DNA of 64,000 nucleotides, from positions 620,001 through 684,000 of the forward strand of contig OOIN01000013.1 of NCBI GenBank assembly GCA_900323505.1, in the 5' to 3' direction. Origin of the DNA: Ustilago trichophora. Taxonomy: Eukaryota > Basidiomycota > Ustilaginomycetes > Ustilaginales > Ustilaginaceae. The position numbers were made by a program, and so were the translations under genes. The notes under the pieces were generated by a model. It had not been told where the DNA came from, did no database searches, and was given only the letters and a program-made list of their open reading frames with translations. Positions 43,854-55,232 of the stretch are shown here, piece by piece; the stretch's first letter is position 1; each line of letters opens with the position of its first letter.

Positions 43854-45437
43854 TTACGCATGGGGCGGCCAATCCGGGCTACCACTAAGTCGCCATACTC
43901 CATACTCGATATCGCCCTTGACACCCAGCTTGTACAGATCTTTCCCCTTGCCACCTCCAGGAGCTACCCCACCTCCCGGTCCACCCTTGGGAAGGATCCC
44001 TACCCCACCATCATCCCACGCCGCCGCATTTTCTCCTTCTCCCCTTGGCCACGTATCTACCTTCAACACCTGCGCATAGCTCTTCAGCGCCGCCCTCAAA
44101 TAGCAGTTGGTAGCTGCCGGTGTCAGGTATCGATGTCGCAACTGTTCGACTGCGTTCTGTGCGATTCGTTGGGGAGGATTCATCCCGAGTCCGCCGGAGC
44201 TTTTCGCGTAGTTGGGTGGCAGATCCTGATTAGCGGGGATATGGGCCGAGGCTTGAAGCGCCAATGTCGTCTCTTCGAGCGCCGAGAACAATGGGCCGGG
44301 GAGTTCGACGAAGTTCTGTTCTTTGCTGGTGGGATCGCTGTTCAGTGCCGGATGGAAGTGCTGCGTCCATTCGAGCTTGTGGGCTACGGTAACGCTTCTG
44401 CAGCTCCACAAGAATTTGCCCCTACCGGAGTAGCTGTTGCCTTCGGTCTGGATCAGGAACTTATGCCGACAATGTTCATGCATGGGAATCAGCGGATGGA
44501 ACTCTGCCCCGACGTCGTGGAAGCTGGTCTGTTTGACATCTGCCCACCTCTCGGCTCCCGTCACTTTGCTAGGATCCGACTTGGCCAGCAGATCCACACG
44601 CGGCAGATATCCATTTGCCAAGCCTCTCCAAAGAACCTTATCGCCCTTCTGCGGCCAGGGCACCAGATGATCCTGCAGAGCTGCGAGATGAAGAAACTCG
44701 TCAAACGACGCAATCCCCGCCTCTGGCCATCCGGCAAAGCCAAAATCGGGCATCAACCATGTTCCCTTTGCAGCCGGTTCCGAGATTTTCTTGCTCAAAA
44801 CCCAGATAGCGTCGCTCGAGGCAGATGCGTCTTTATCCGCTTCGCTGAGTACCAGTTCGATTCCTGTGCCGTTGGAACTTATCGAGGCTTGGTCCGCGGA
44901 AGATGGCAGCGTGGTAATGGCGGTGTTTAGAAGATGGAGCAACGCCGAGATGCGAGATTCTCCTCCTTCGCGAACTTGACGCAGGTACAGTTGACCATCG
45001 CGGATGACGACGCGCGCCATTCCCCAGTTGGTGGCACTGGTACGTGCGGCTTGGTCGAGATCGGCATAGCTGATTCCACCTTTATCCTTCCATGCGGCGA
45101 CGTTTGCTTCCAGTTGCGGGAAGAGGAGGGGGAACTCGGAACGACAGGTGGATTCGGTCATGGTTCTGTCTCTACGACGTTCTGGTGAAAGACCCTTGCT
45201 TGCATTTCGAGAGGCTGAGGTTAAAGACGACGAGGCGGGGAGAAGCGAGAGCACCAGACAGACGAGGACAAAGACGGTAGCTCCATACACGCCGATGCGA
45301 GCGAAAAGGTTGGTGAGCTTGGCATGCTGCTGCTGCTGCTGGTGCATCGATCTGGAAGAGGGACTGGCGTTGGATCCACCCGTATTCTCGTCCGAAGCGT
45401 CGCTCGAAACGGCGGTGTATCTTGTCGAGGCTGACAT
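43854..45437 (-). CDS. GT90 / CAP10-like glycosyltransferase, type II membrane protein
   Basis: The clean frame is 527 residues from MSASTRYTAVSSDASDENTG. There is a short Ser/Gln-rich cytosolic tail, then one membrane helix at about residues 47-68 (IGVYGATVFVLVCLVLSLLP), so the catalytic part should face the Golgi lumen. The GT90 core is visible: GTWLMPDFGFAGWPEAGIAS, DKVLWRGLANGYLPRVDLLA, then HKFLIQTEGNSYSGRGKFLW with CRSVTVAHKLEWTQHF. This family includes cryptococcal CAP10 (xylosyltransferase) and animal protein O-glucosyl/xylosyltransferases. Donor and acceptor cannot be told from sequence. The C terminus has a Gly/Pro-rich stretch and lacks an ER-retention signal. It converges with the hydrolase gene. 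Confidence 0.85.
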   Translation of the reverse strand: MSASTRYTAVSSDASDENTGGSNASPSSRSMHQQQQQHAKLTNLFARIGVYGATVFVLVCLVLSLLPASSSLTSASRNASKGLSPERRRDRTMTESTCRSEFPLLFPQLEANVAAWKDKGGISYADLDQAARTSATNWGMARVVIRDGQLYLRQVREGGESRISALLHLLNTAITTLPSSADQASISSNGTGIELVLSEADKDASASSDAIWVLSKKISEPAAKGTWLMPDFGFAGWPEAGIASFDEFLHLAALQDHLVPWPQKGDKVLWRGLANGYLPRVDLLAKSDPSKVTGAERWADVKQTSFHDVGAEFHPLIPMHEHCRHKFLIQTEGNSYSGRGKFLWSCRSVTVAHKLEWTQHFHPALNSDPTSKEQNFVELPGPLFSALEETTLALQASAHIPANQDLPPNYAKSSGGLGMNPPQRIAQNAVEQLRHRYLTPAATNCYLRAALKSYAQVLKVDTWPRGEGENAAAWDDGGVGILPKGGPGGGVAPGGGKGKDLYKLGVKGDIEYGVWRLSGSPDWPPHA

Positions 45438-46098
45438 TTTGTCAATGTCCCATCCAAGGCGTCAGGTAGACTTTATTTTCCATAAAGTAGAGCGATAGAT
45501 GGAGAAAGGTCGTAGTCCAAGAAGGCCGTCTTGCAAAGTAGACCTACACCTCCAATAGATGAGTCGTGAGTATCAATGTTTGAACGATAGATAGATGGAC
45601 ATCCCACCAAATCCACTCACAGTGACTCCTTCTCCATTTCCAAGACGCACAAACCTCGTCAACGCTCCCACACTAACTTATCATGATGAAATCTCGTGCA
45701 CTCTCCTGCGGCGAATAATTTCGAGCATTTGGCACGCGTCAGAGGTTTCAGTACACCTGCGGATTTCTGAATACTTGGCTGCTGTCAACTCCGCTGTCTG
45801 TTCGCACCTGCTCCGCTGCTTTGAGCGAATCGGCTTTTGCATTTTCCGGAAAACACCTTTTGCCAACTGTGTCTACTCTCGTTTGCACGCACACACTTCC
45901 CGATCTCACCTCTTATATTTGCTTCATGCTGTGTCTTTGGCAAACCCACCATCTCCATTCACATACCAAGACCAGCTTCTCTGTCTCTCTCTCTCTCTCA
46001 CACACACACACGTAAATACAGTCCAAAAAGAAGAAACCTAAACGAGTGTAAATTTCATAAACCGCCTCTCAAGGCAGTCAACAGAATAAGAACGTCCC
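45438..46098. other. Intergenic region between GT90 and TBC genes
   Basis: About 660 bases with a TC/CA microsatellite near 45979-46011. A 148-codon plus-strand frame (45595-46041) has no recognisable domain and unbiased composition, and is not called. Confidence 0.5.
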
Positions 46099-49000
46099 TC
46101 ATCTCCTAGCAGGAGCACTGGTACTACGATTGCTCCCCTGAGCCGCACTGGGCCTTCTCGAGCTAGCTCTTCCTCTAGCATCCGCCGGCTGGTTCAAAAA
46201 ATTCTTCTCACGAACCAACTTGCTCGCCGTTCGGCTCAACTTTCGCATCTCTCCATCCTTGAGCTTGACGCTGAATGCGCAGTTGAGCACATTGTCCACC
46301 GTCAAGTTGTGCGGAGGAGGATGGAGGAGAAGCTGCAGCATCTCGCCTGCTGTCGGGCAGATGGATCGGTTCATGAGCTGCTCGCGAACGATGCGGACAA
46401 TGGCAAGCCCGACCCGCAGCATCCACGTGGGTCCCTCGTAGAAAAAGACATCCCATACCCTCACCAGCGTCGTCCAGGGTAAAACGCGTGTAAACAGCGC
46501 AAGAAACCAGTTGGGCGTAAACATGATCGACTGCAGTCCCACCTCTTCGAATCGACCGTGCAGCTCCGGATCCATGGTCTGCAAAAGGTTGCTAAAAACC
46601 ACACTGTCGACGTGAAGCTGCTTCATCCCCGCCGAGTAGTACTCTTCCATCTGAGGGTTTCGCAGCACCGCGCAGAGCAGCCAAAGGCATCTTCAGCCGG
46701 CATCTGGATCAATGCGAATCCAGCCAGCAGGCCCATACCTTGCGTGTAGCCAAGCATGGGGTTGAAGTGGACATAGGACTTGAGGATCCCCTCCAAGTCG
46801 GCTCGGCCCGTTGCGTGCTCGCCCATAAACAGGCGATGATCCGGAAGTGTCCGGTGCAGATCCTTCTCGATGGTTTCGTATGCATCCTCCTTGCCTCGCT
46901 TGCCTTTGCTGCCTTGCGATGTCTTGCAGAGCTGTTCAAACAGTCCAGGTCGGCGACGCACCGATGCGTTGGCAAGGAAGAGCCACACCTCGCGTCGCAG
47001 CGAAGGCGGCACTCCCGTTCGTACCAGCTTCTTGACTTTCCTGCTCTTTTTCGCTGCCGTCACGTCGTTCTCGTTGAGCACCGCGATCCACTTTTCCTTC
47101 AGCTCGGGGTCGTCGATCTGCGGCAGACACGGTGGAACGTTGGGCTCAATGATAAAGCCCATGGCGTCAAAGCCCATACCGTTGGGGCTGACCATCGAAG
47201 CAGGCGAAGGTGGACCAAAGAATCCATTCGGATGAGGTCCCGAACCGCCAGGCGTTACAGGAGCCGACGATGGCGCGGGCGGCATAGGCATACCCAACGG
47301 ACTGCGGAGGCCAGGACTGCGGAGACCCGTCGACGAGGCAGCGCTGGTGCTGGCAGCACTCGTACGTCGTCCGTGTTCGTGCGTAGGTGAAGGCGCGCTC
47401 AGCTGGCTCATGGGACTAGTGCTTCTCGCCATTGGAGAGAGTCCATGAAGACCGCTGCCACCATGAAGGCCGGGAGTAGGGTTGGACGGGTTCTTACGCA
47501 GCAGTCCAGATCCGTGACCAGAATGCGTCCTTTCGCGTTCCGAGAGACGATCCGAAGATGCACGCACGGGCCCGAGTCCCGGCGAAGTTGCTTGGCCGTT
47601 GCGCAAACGTGTAGAGCTGGCCGAGGTTCGGAACGTGGGACGTGAGGCACCACCGGCACCAACGGATGCGAGACCGTTGAGCTGCGGAGGTTGTGACATT
47701 TGTGCTGATAAGGATGCTTGCGCATAGGCAGCTTCTGCGCCTTCACTATCAAGCGCAAGGTTTTCAACCTTATTCAACGTACCCACAGAGATGGATCGGC
47801 GACGTTGACGCGCTTCCGCGAAACCAGGGCGATGCGAGAAGCCAGTGTCTTGGCTGTTGGTCGTGGCTGTTCCAGCAGATGCAGGCGGCGACGAGCCAGA
47901 GCCAGAGGCTGATGCTGACGTCGAGGCGGTCGATGCGGCCGAGGCGCCAGTGTAGATGGGAGGCAAAGTGCCGGGATGCATGCGTGCAGGTGCAGCTGCA
48001 GGTGTTGCCGTGTTGGCCAGCGAAGGACGTCGACGCGGATCAAAAGCGCCTGGTCCGCGAGGAGATGGGCCCGAGGCTGCAAGAGCAGCGCCTACGGCAT
48101 CGAGTGGGGATCCTGCAGCTGCACTTGCGGCAGGCGGCGTCTCGACTTGACGTCGTAGACTGGAAGCCATGTTCAAAGGACCACGTACACCGCTGGCGCC
48201 TGCCATTCTCGGGTCAGGTGCCGCGCTGGGGCGACGCCCTGATGGAGATCGCAATGCTAGTGGGATCGAAGTATCGCTGGCAGCTGGCACTATGAGCTGA
48301 CCAGGTCGACGAGGAATGCCACCGGTTCCCATAGGGCCCGCTGATTGCTGCTGTGGCTGTTGTTGCGCGCGCTCGTCTTGCGACTTGGGCTGCTGGGCAC
48401 GTTGCTGAGGCGATGGTGGCAGCTGTAGCCTGTCGTCGGTTGCAGCCGATGAGCGTTGGCTGGGCACGGTGAGCGACTCGGTCGACTTGGAAGCGGCCAG
48501 CTTCGAGAGGGAAGACTTGCTGCCGTAATGGCGGAAATCAAAGTTGGGGAACGCGACCGAATCACGACCGTAGACGTCGTAGATCGAGAATGTATAGTCC
48601 CTGCGACGAGTGTCGACACCCTGCTCGTCGTCCGAGTCCTCGTTGGTCGAGGTTGTATAGTTGGACGAGGTGCACGAAGTGCGCGATGCGACGTCTGCTG
48701 CCGCTGAGCTGTTGCCTGCTACGGTGGTGAAGGTGGTGTTGGCCGCACGAGAATTGGACCTGGAGCTGGAGGTGGTAGTGATGCAAGGCAGAGTCACTTT
48801 CGCTTCAGCATGGACGGGCGATTCGCTCGACGAGATGGGCGAAGGCGGCAGGTGATGGATGGCTGGCAAAGTGTGGGCGCCCTGAGCCTGGGCGTACTCG
48901 TGGGTAAAGGCAGATGAGGTGCGAACCGGTGCGGATGGTTGTACGAGAGAGCCGTTGCGAGTGGGTAGAGCTGCGGTACTGGCGGCAGGACTTGAGTACG

Positions 49001-50163
49001 AAGCGGCACTGCTCTCCCGGCTGTGCCTGGCCCAGGGAAGGAGCGAAGTCGAATCGTCCGAGTCCTCGTCGTTTGCTTGGAGTGGCCTGCGTGGGACAGA
49101 CTGCTTGCGGAGGTGGCCTTCATCTGAGAGTGGCGGGGTGGTTAGGCCAAATCTACCCGTCTTGAACGCCGGTGCTGTCGAGGCTGGAGGATGGGTTGCC
49201 CCCGCAGCAGCAAGGTGGGCGTTGCCAGATGAAGTTGCAGCAACGCCGGTATGCGTTGCGAGAGGCAAAGCTGGTGCACGTCGATCCACTGGCGAGACGA
49301 CATCTTCCTCGCCGTCCGAGTTGACTGATGTGAAGGGGATCCCCGCGGGTACTTGGGAGAGATGCATCCTGGCAGCCTGGCTCTTGGACATGGGGCGCAT
49401 GCTCGAGTCACGGATACTACCTGCGGCGCTACGTCGCATCAAGACGGGCTTCTTCAAGCGACCGTGGAACTGGACGTGGGCGCCTTTAAAGCGACCAACG
49501 ACGCCTTCGCAATATCCCTGTTTCGTCGCAAGGGGAGATTGGGCCATGCAAGAATAGAAAAAACGTCGCAACCAATGCGGGATGGTGGGACGAAGAGCAG
49601 AAAAAAAGGGGCAGAACACGTCGCGTTGCCGTGCATATGAAGTTGGAGAAGATCAAGATAAGTCGGATCGATGACGATTCGGAGACCAAAGGTGACGCAA
49701 GAGTCGAGGAAAGAAGAGAGGAGCAAGGCAGAGGAGAAGACGGTGGTCAGTACGATTCCGATGCGGATTGATAAAGAAATAGGATGTACCATCCGGATCG
49801 AGCGAGAGAAGGTGCGCAAGCGCAAAGGGGGGGGGGGGGTTCAAGTCTGGGACATATGCGATGTGTCGGAAGAGAAGAAAGGTGTCGAGGGGGAACGTGA
49901 GCTCGTCTACTTACAAGAAACCAAGCTTCCGAGTCAGTGATTGCATCGCTCCTCCTCTTGTTGAGTGAGGTGCTGCTGGTGGGCCGAGCGCTGGATACGG
50001 GGGCATCGTCGTCGAGTCTGCGGAGGACAATGATCTTTTCACCGGCCATGAACATGAGATCTTCGGGTTCGGTGGCTGGATTGTCGATAAGAGCGGTGCA
50101 TGCGCCAATGCCGCCCTTTTGAAGGGCGAAGCGGGTCCATGCGTTGAGAGTGTGTGCGTCCAT
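46099..50163 (-). CDS. SH3-TBC protein, putative Rab GTPase-activating protein
   Basis: Likely a RabGAP in membrane traffic. Exon 1 (50163-49915) encodes MDAHTLNAWTRFALQKGGIG and most of an SH3 fold (ACTALIDNPATEPEDLMFMA, GEKIIVLRRLDDD, EAWFL). The donor GTAAGT is at 49914 and the acceptor AACAG ends at 49518. Exon 2 (from 49517) completes the SH3 with GYCEGVVGRFKGAHVQF, in phase 0. A disordered Ser/Pro/Ala-rich linker of more than 800 residues follows. The TBC domain near 47060-46250 has the arginine finger (TIEKDLHRTLPDH, pattern I-x-x-D-x-x-R) and the glutamine finger (MLGYTQGMGLLAGF), so it should be catalytically competent. One base is missing in an A run at 46683-46685 (plus strand); beyond it the frame continues PAEDAFWLLCAVLRNPQMEE to the stop at 46099. 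The ATG at 49547 alone would lose the SH3. Confidence 0.87.
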
Positions 50164-51654
50164 TGTGGATGTGTGCAAAGTGGGGGAGTGAGGGAGACGC
50201 AAGGCACGCGTTTGCTAGTGGTATTGGTCGGTCAGAGTTGCAGAGGAAGGACAAGGTGGGGTGCGCGGAGAGTCTGCGCTGTCTGTTCTCGAGCAGGAAT
50301 GATGGGGAAGGAGAAGTGGTGTGTCACGACTTGGACATGCGTAGACTGTGTCGGGGTGGACCAAGTTGCGGTGAGATACAGAGCCGAGACGTGGCAGATG
50401 GATCCGACTGGCGTGGGTAGAGTCGATGGAAGCAGCCGACAAGGTGGATGCGAGTTGCGATTACGATGACGACGGCCAGCCGTCGCGACAGAGACAAGGC
50501 AAAGCAAGGAGAATGTCCGTTGTCGAAGTGGGGCCGATCAAGATGGCTAGTAAGAGATGATGGCAGGCTAGAGCAAGGATATGGTAGTGCCAGCGCGACG
50601 ATAGATGCGAGTAGTGGAGGAGAGCAGCCGAGACCGAAGATGGAGAAGACGATGGTGCCGAAGAGAATGGATGAGCAAGGATGCTTGGCTTGCGTCCAAC
50701 TCGGGACCGAGAGAATGGCTGTAGTTGGTTACCACGAGGAATGATTCTGCCCCAAGCTGCGATGCAATGTACGAAGGAAGCAGACGAATAACGTGGTAGA
50801 CAGAGGGACGGCGGTAGGATGCTGTGATCCGCTTTCCAAAGCGATGAGTGGTGGAGCGGTAGAGAGAAAAAAGAAAAGAAAAAAAGAGCGTGTAGATTCA
50901 AGAGATAGAGCGTTGGAAAGGGCGTGTGTTGGTGGAGAGTTCCGCTGCGAGAGGCAGAGAAAGAGAGGCCGAAGGTGGCGGTATAGGTTGCAGAGGGAGA
51001 GAGGATGAGAGGATGAGAGGTGGATGAATTGATGATGATGATGGAAAGCTATGATGTGAGAAGGAGCAGTCGGAGGTCTGAGAGAGGATGAGGAGCATGA
51101 GGAGGATCGGCGGCAGCAATACTCTGAATCGACGCGAGGCCAATCCGACGCCAAAGTTACAGCACAGCAAAGCACGACAATCGACCTTTTTTTTTTCTTT
51201 CTTTATCTTTTATTCATCCAACAAGAGAAGTATGCACCGCACGGCAAATGATACAGTAGAGAGCACACCACACAATACAGATCAGAACAGAACAGCACAG
51301 CACAGCAGCATAGCAGCCGACCGACGCAAAACACGCGGAACGGAAGGCGTTTCTCTCTTACACGAAACAATAGATTTGACACCCTACAAAGCCGCGAGGG
51401 CACCAGGGCCAAGAAAACGGCAACAATTAGTTATCGGTGGCGGCGGATCGACGAACGGCCAGACGGAAGGAGAGCGGCAGCAAAATGATAAAAATAAATA
51501 CATAAAAAAAGAGGAGCATACCTTTGACCAAGATAGCATGGCATCCGCATAATGTGTATTGCACACACACATGTTGTACACGCCCTCTGTCTCTCTCTCT
51601 CTTTCTCTCTTTCTCATGAAAGTCGAGCTCGGCAGCAGCAGCTTTGACTAGACT

Positions 51655-51707
51655 GCAGCAACAGCAGCAACAGCAGCAACAGCAGCAACAGCAGCAACAG
51701 CAGCAAC
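51655..51707. repeat. CAGCAACAG 9-bp tandem repeat
   Basis: About six copies of a 9-base CAG/CAA unit. It would encode polyglutamine in one frame but has no surrounding gene that I can support. Confidence 0.85.
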
Positions 51708-52182
51708 ACGGCAGGCATTGCAGTGCTGTAGCATTGCAGCCTAACCATGGACCGAGGCGACGATACAGCACAGTCAAAGTTGGTCTCCGCAAAACCGCAT
51801 GGCTGGCTGGCTGCACAGTCTGCTGTCGATGCCCCCTTTACCTCTACAAAAAAGCCTTTTGACATGCCCGACACAACACGCGGCACACACACCAGGCACT
51901 TTTTCTGCCGCTGAGCTTGGAAATCAAATTAGAAATTGGAAATCAAGACGTTCCGAGCCTTTCGCGAAAAAGCGAAGGCGTTTCGAGAGAGACATAGGGA
52001 GCGCGCGCGCTTTTTTTTGGATCCACAAAGGATCGCGGGTTGTGCGTCGAGCTTAGGGTTGGTTGCGCATTTCGGTTGTGCAAGGCGTGTGCTTGTGCGT
52101 GTTGGTTTCACAACAGTATGGTTTGAATATGGCACTTTGGGGACGGCGAACCCCTCGGCGATGAGATCCTGTCATACTTGAA

Positions 52183-52202
52183 CTGTACTGTACTGTACAG
52201 TA
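52183..52202. repeat. TACAG/CTGTA palindromic array
   Basis: Three CTGTA units followed by an inverted half (CAGTA), giving a small inverted repeat in the 5-kb gene-poor interval. Confidence 0.8.
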
Positions 52203-55200
52203 GCAGGTACAGAAATACAGCTCGGATCGTCTTTCGCTTCCTTTCGAGACTGCCGTACTTAATGAAGAGAACAAAACACAGAGGTCCGAGACGACGCACT
52301 ACCGTCCCTTTTTGCTCCAAAACCACTCGTTCATCTGTTGATCATCGTGCAAGAACGAGGCTTCGGAAGGTCTTGTGGTCACTTTCAGCATGCACAGGAA
52401 GTGACAGGTTTACAAGGGCTATACGGGATCTTGCCTTGTACACGGAGCGTGCATTTGATTCCACTCATTTTTTGCGTCAGAACGCCCGCCGTCCGCCAAA
52501 ATCAAATGACGCCGAGCCATGCCGAGCGCTAGTGCAGCCTAAATTCCTGTTGTGCTTTTTCGTTTTTAAATTCACATCTTAAAAAAAAGGGGGGGAGACC
52601 AGTTACAACACATGTGATACTCTCGAGCCGCCTGCCTGTCCGCCTTGCGTTGTCAAGCCACCTGTCAGTCCAGCGTGAGGGTCGATCGGAGGGACCATAG
52701 ACCGTGTGTGTGTGTGTGTGCGTGTGTGTGTTGACCTCGGGATCCGCCGATCGACATTCTTGACGTCGACAAAGCAGAGCGGAACTTTCATTTGCAAGCT
52801 GTCATGCCACACTGAAAAAAAAAAAGCTCGGCATAGGATCTTGTTCTTCTTCTTCATCTTCAAATTTCAAGAAGCGACCAAACACTACAAACAGGCGTGT
52901 CGTACGATCGACATGAGGATGATGATGGGGCAAAAGCGAGCCTCGATCGTCTGGTTGAGAATCAACACTTGACTTCACGGCTTGCCGGCATTTGACGTCG
53001 ATCAGACATGCAATACATTCTGTACAGTGTAGTCTGAGACATGCGGCGCGGTGACTTTTTTTTTCCTCATTCTGTGCGTTAGCTTCGGCATCTAACCTTG
53101 CAAAGACGATACAGTAGGCAGAAAAGCAAGGGGCAAACAACAGACAAGTGCAGCAAGCAGATTGATACGCTCAGGCAACAAGCTCTGGCATGCAGCATCG
53201 ATAGCTTAGCTGACAGGCTTGCGATGGGCCAATGGAAGGCAGGGCGTATTTCTCGGATCGGACATGAGCATGTGCGGCCCTATGGGCAGTCTACATCGCT
53301 TGCTCGAGCCTCCGGTTCCACCTCTCTGTCTCTCTCCCTCTTCTTCACTCCCTCTTTTCCTTCAAGGAGTCTCGGCAATCATCATTCTCACTTAGACGAG
53401 CTCAATACACACCACACAGTCGCGTCAGTTTGGCATTATTCTGTCACTTGACTCGGCTCACACACGCGCCCAAACCATTGTACGCCTCGAAGAGCGCCAG
53501 CAAAGAGCAACAGAGCACGCGTCCTGTTCGGGGTTGCCGAATCCCAATTCACCAGCAAAGCAACAACATAGTCATTTACAATTCGATCCTTTTGGATGTG
53601 CGACGTGCAGCTCGCATAAAATACCAAGTTACAGTCACGCACAAACCTTTTCAGTCTTTTTTTTTCCCTTTTTTTTTTTTTTTTTTTTTCCTCACACGGG
53701 CGGAACAATGCTGGCACACACATCTGCTTTAAGTTACTGTACTGTTTCGTTGCTGCTTTATTGATCTGCGTTGCAGCGCTCTCGTTTTTCACCTTCCGAC
53801 AGGATACCACATGTAATTTGCTTTGGACGCAAGAACCCGTCTTTCGGCCCGTTATACATACAGTGCAGAAAAGAATCGTCAGATTCGCACATCTAAGTGG
53901 TCGGGGTGCAGCGCAAAAACTCGTCTCCGCTCTTTGTGGTTCACCTTGAACTTGGTCGAACTTCTAGACGTTGTGCTGTAGCCTGATGCCTGAACAAAAA
54001 GTCATCTCACATGGTCAGAGTTGATCTCCGATGCAAGCCCGCTGCTTGAGAGGAGGAAACAGTTTGCGTTTCACAGCAACGCACAGCACTGTACTGTGCG
54101 ACGAGCATGACACACACACACTCTCTCTCTCTCGCGTGGTACCACACGCACGCACGCCGACGGTCTACCACCGAAGGCTAACCCAGCCACACCCTCATTT
54201 CCTCTCAATCCTGCACAGCACTACAATTCGAAACGATGAATCTCTGCCTACCCGAGGAAGCTGAATGTGGCAACAAACCAAGCCATGTGCTGCACTGCTT
54301 AGAGAGAGGACGGGGATGCACCTCGGGCATGCCAAGCCACACACGCGTTGGCGAAATCTCGTGTTCTGGCGAAGTCTTTCTTTCTTCTTCTTCCGAGTTT
54401 TCCTTCCCCACCCCTATTTTTCTGAGGGTTCCAACTGAGTCCCCCTCTGCTGTGACAGTGCAGCTTGTTACGGGAATCGAGATGAGAGAGCTTGGCCTGA
54501 TGCTGGCGGGGTCCGGTCGTGGGTTTTGCCAAGACTGTGTGGTGCCAGATGGCATCGGATGCACTGTCGATCATCAGGGTTTCACTTTCTTTCTTTTTCT
54601 TTTTCTTTTTGTGGACTTTTTGTCCTCTCGTGTCAGTCGTGCTGGTTCGTCCGGCTGGATAAACAACTCTCCACTCATAGGACCTTTGACAAGATCAAGA
54701 GTCGATCTCTGCCAAGGGCTTGGGCTACCCTCGTTCTGGCGCGCATGCTTGAGACCTAGCCATATGTTGTGCTAATCGGATGATGCGCCCCGATATCCCG
54801 ATATCTCGTCCTGGTCGATGGTCCATGTTGTCCACGGCTCGGGCAAGGTGGCCGCCACCCGAGCATGGCTGCTGCTTGATAGGGTAGCGAAGCAGTTTCT
54901 ATGGGGTTTTCGTCGGCGGTTGGAGGGCCTCTACATAGTCGTGGTGCCGGCTCATATTTGACTGTGTATTCATTGCCTTCTTCCAAGAAGATGGACTTCG
55001 AGAAAATCGGAACGAAAAATCATGGCAGCAAAACAGCACCAAAATCGTCCCCCGATTTTTTTGCCCATCGGCCAGCAACCCAGCACACAATCAGGCACAG
55101 TCACGTGATGCAAAGCGTCTTCGCTCCATATACAAAAGTGCACAGTTGTCCGTGCATCACTTTCAGCAATTCTCTCATCACCTCCAACTATCCTATCGCT

Positions 55201-55232
55201 CCTCACCCGCTACTCAGAAACGGCTCACAACG

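Larger units (their letters stand above)
50164..55232. other. Gene-poor interval, about 5 kb
   Basis: This lies between divergent genes. The left part (50164-51180) is purine-rich on the plus strand, consistent with a long pyrimidine-rich leader/promoter of the SH3-TBC gene. Further right are a CAGCAACAG repeat (51655-51707), an alternating GC run near 51999-52009, a CTGTA array (52183-52202), a TG run near 52705-52730, T runs (53657-53689), a TC run near 54120-54133, and a CA/TC-rich leader to the cyclin gene. Open frames up to about 180 codons (54236-54775) show no domain. No tRNA found. It may hold an unrecognised non-coding RNA. Confidence 0.45.

Noticed and set aside
51427..51892. Cys-, Leu- or Gln-rich frames suggesting a polyglutamine protein
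   Set aside because: They are translations of the CAGCAACAG repeat and have no domain or gene context.
54236..54775. 179-codon plus-strand frame
   Set aside because: Contains a run of Phe/Leu from a T-rich stretch and no recognisable domain; no codon bias.
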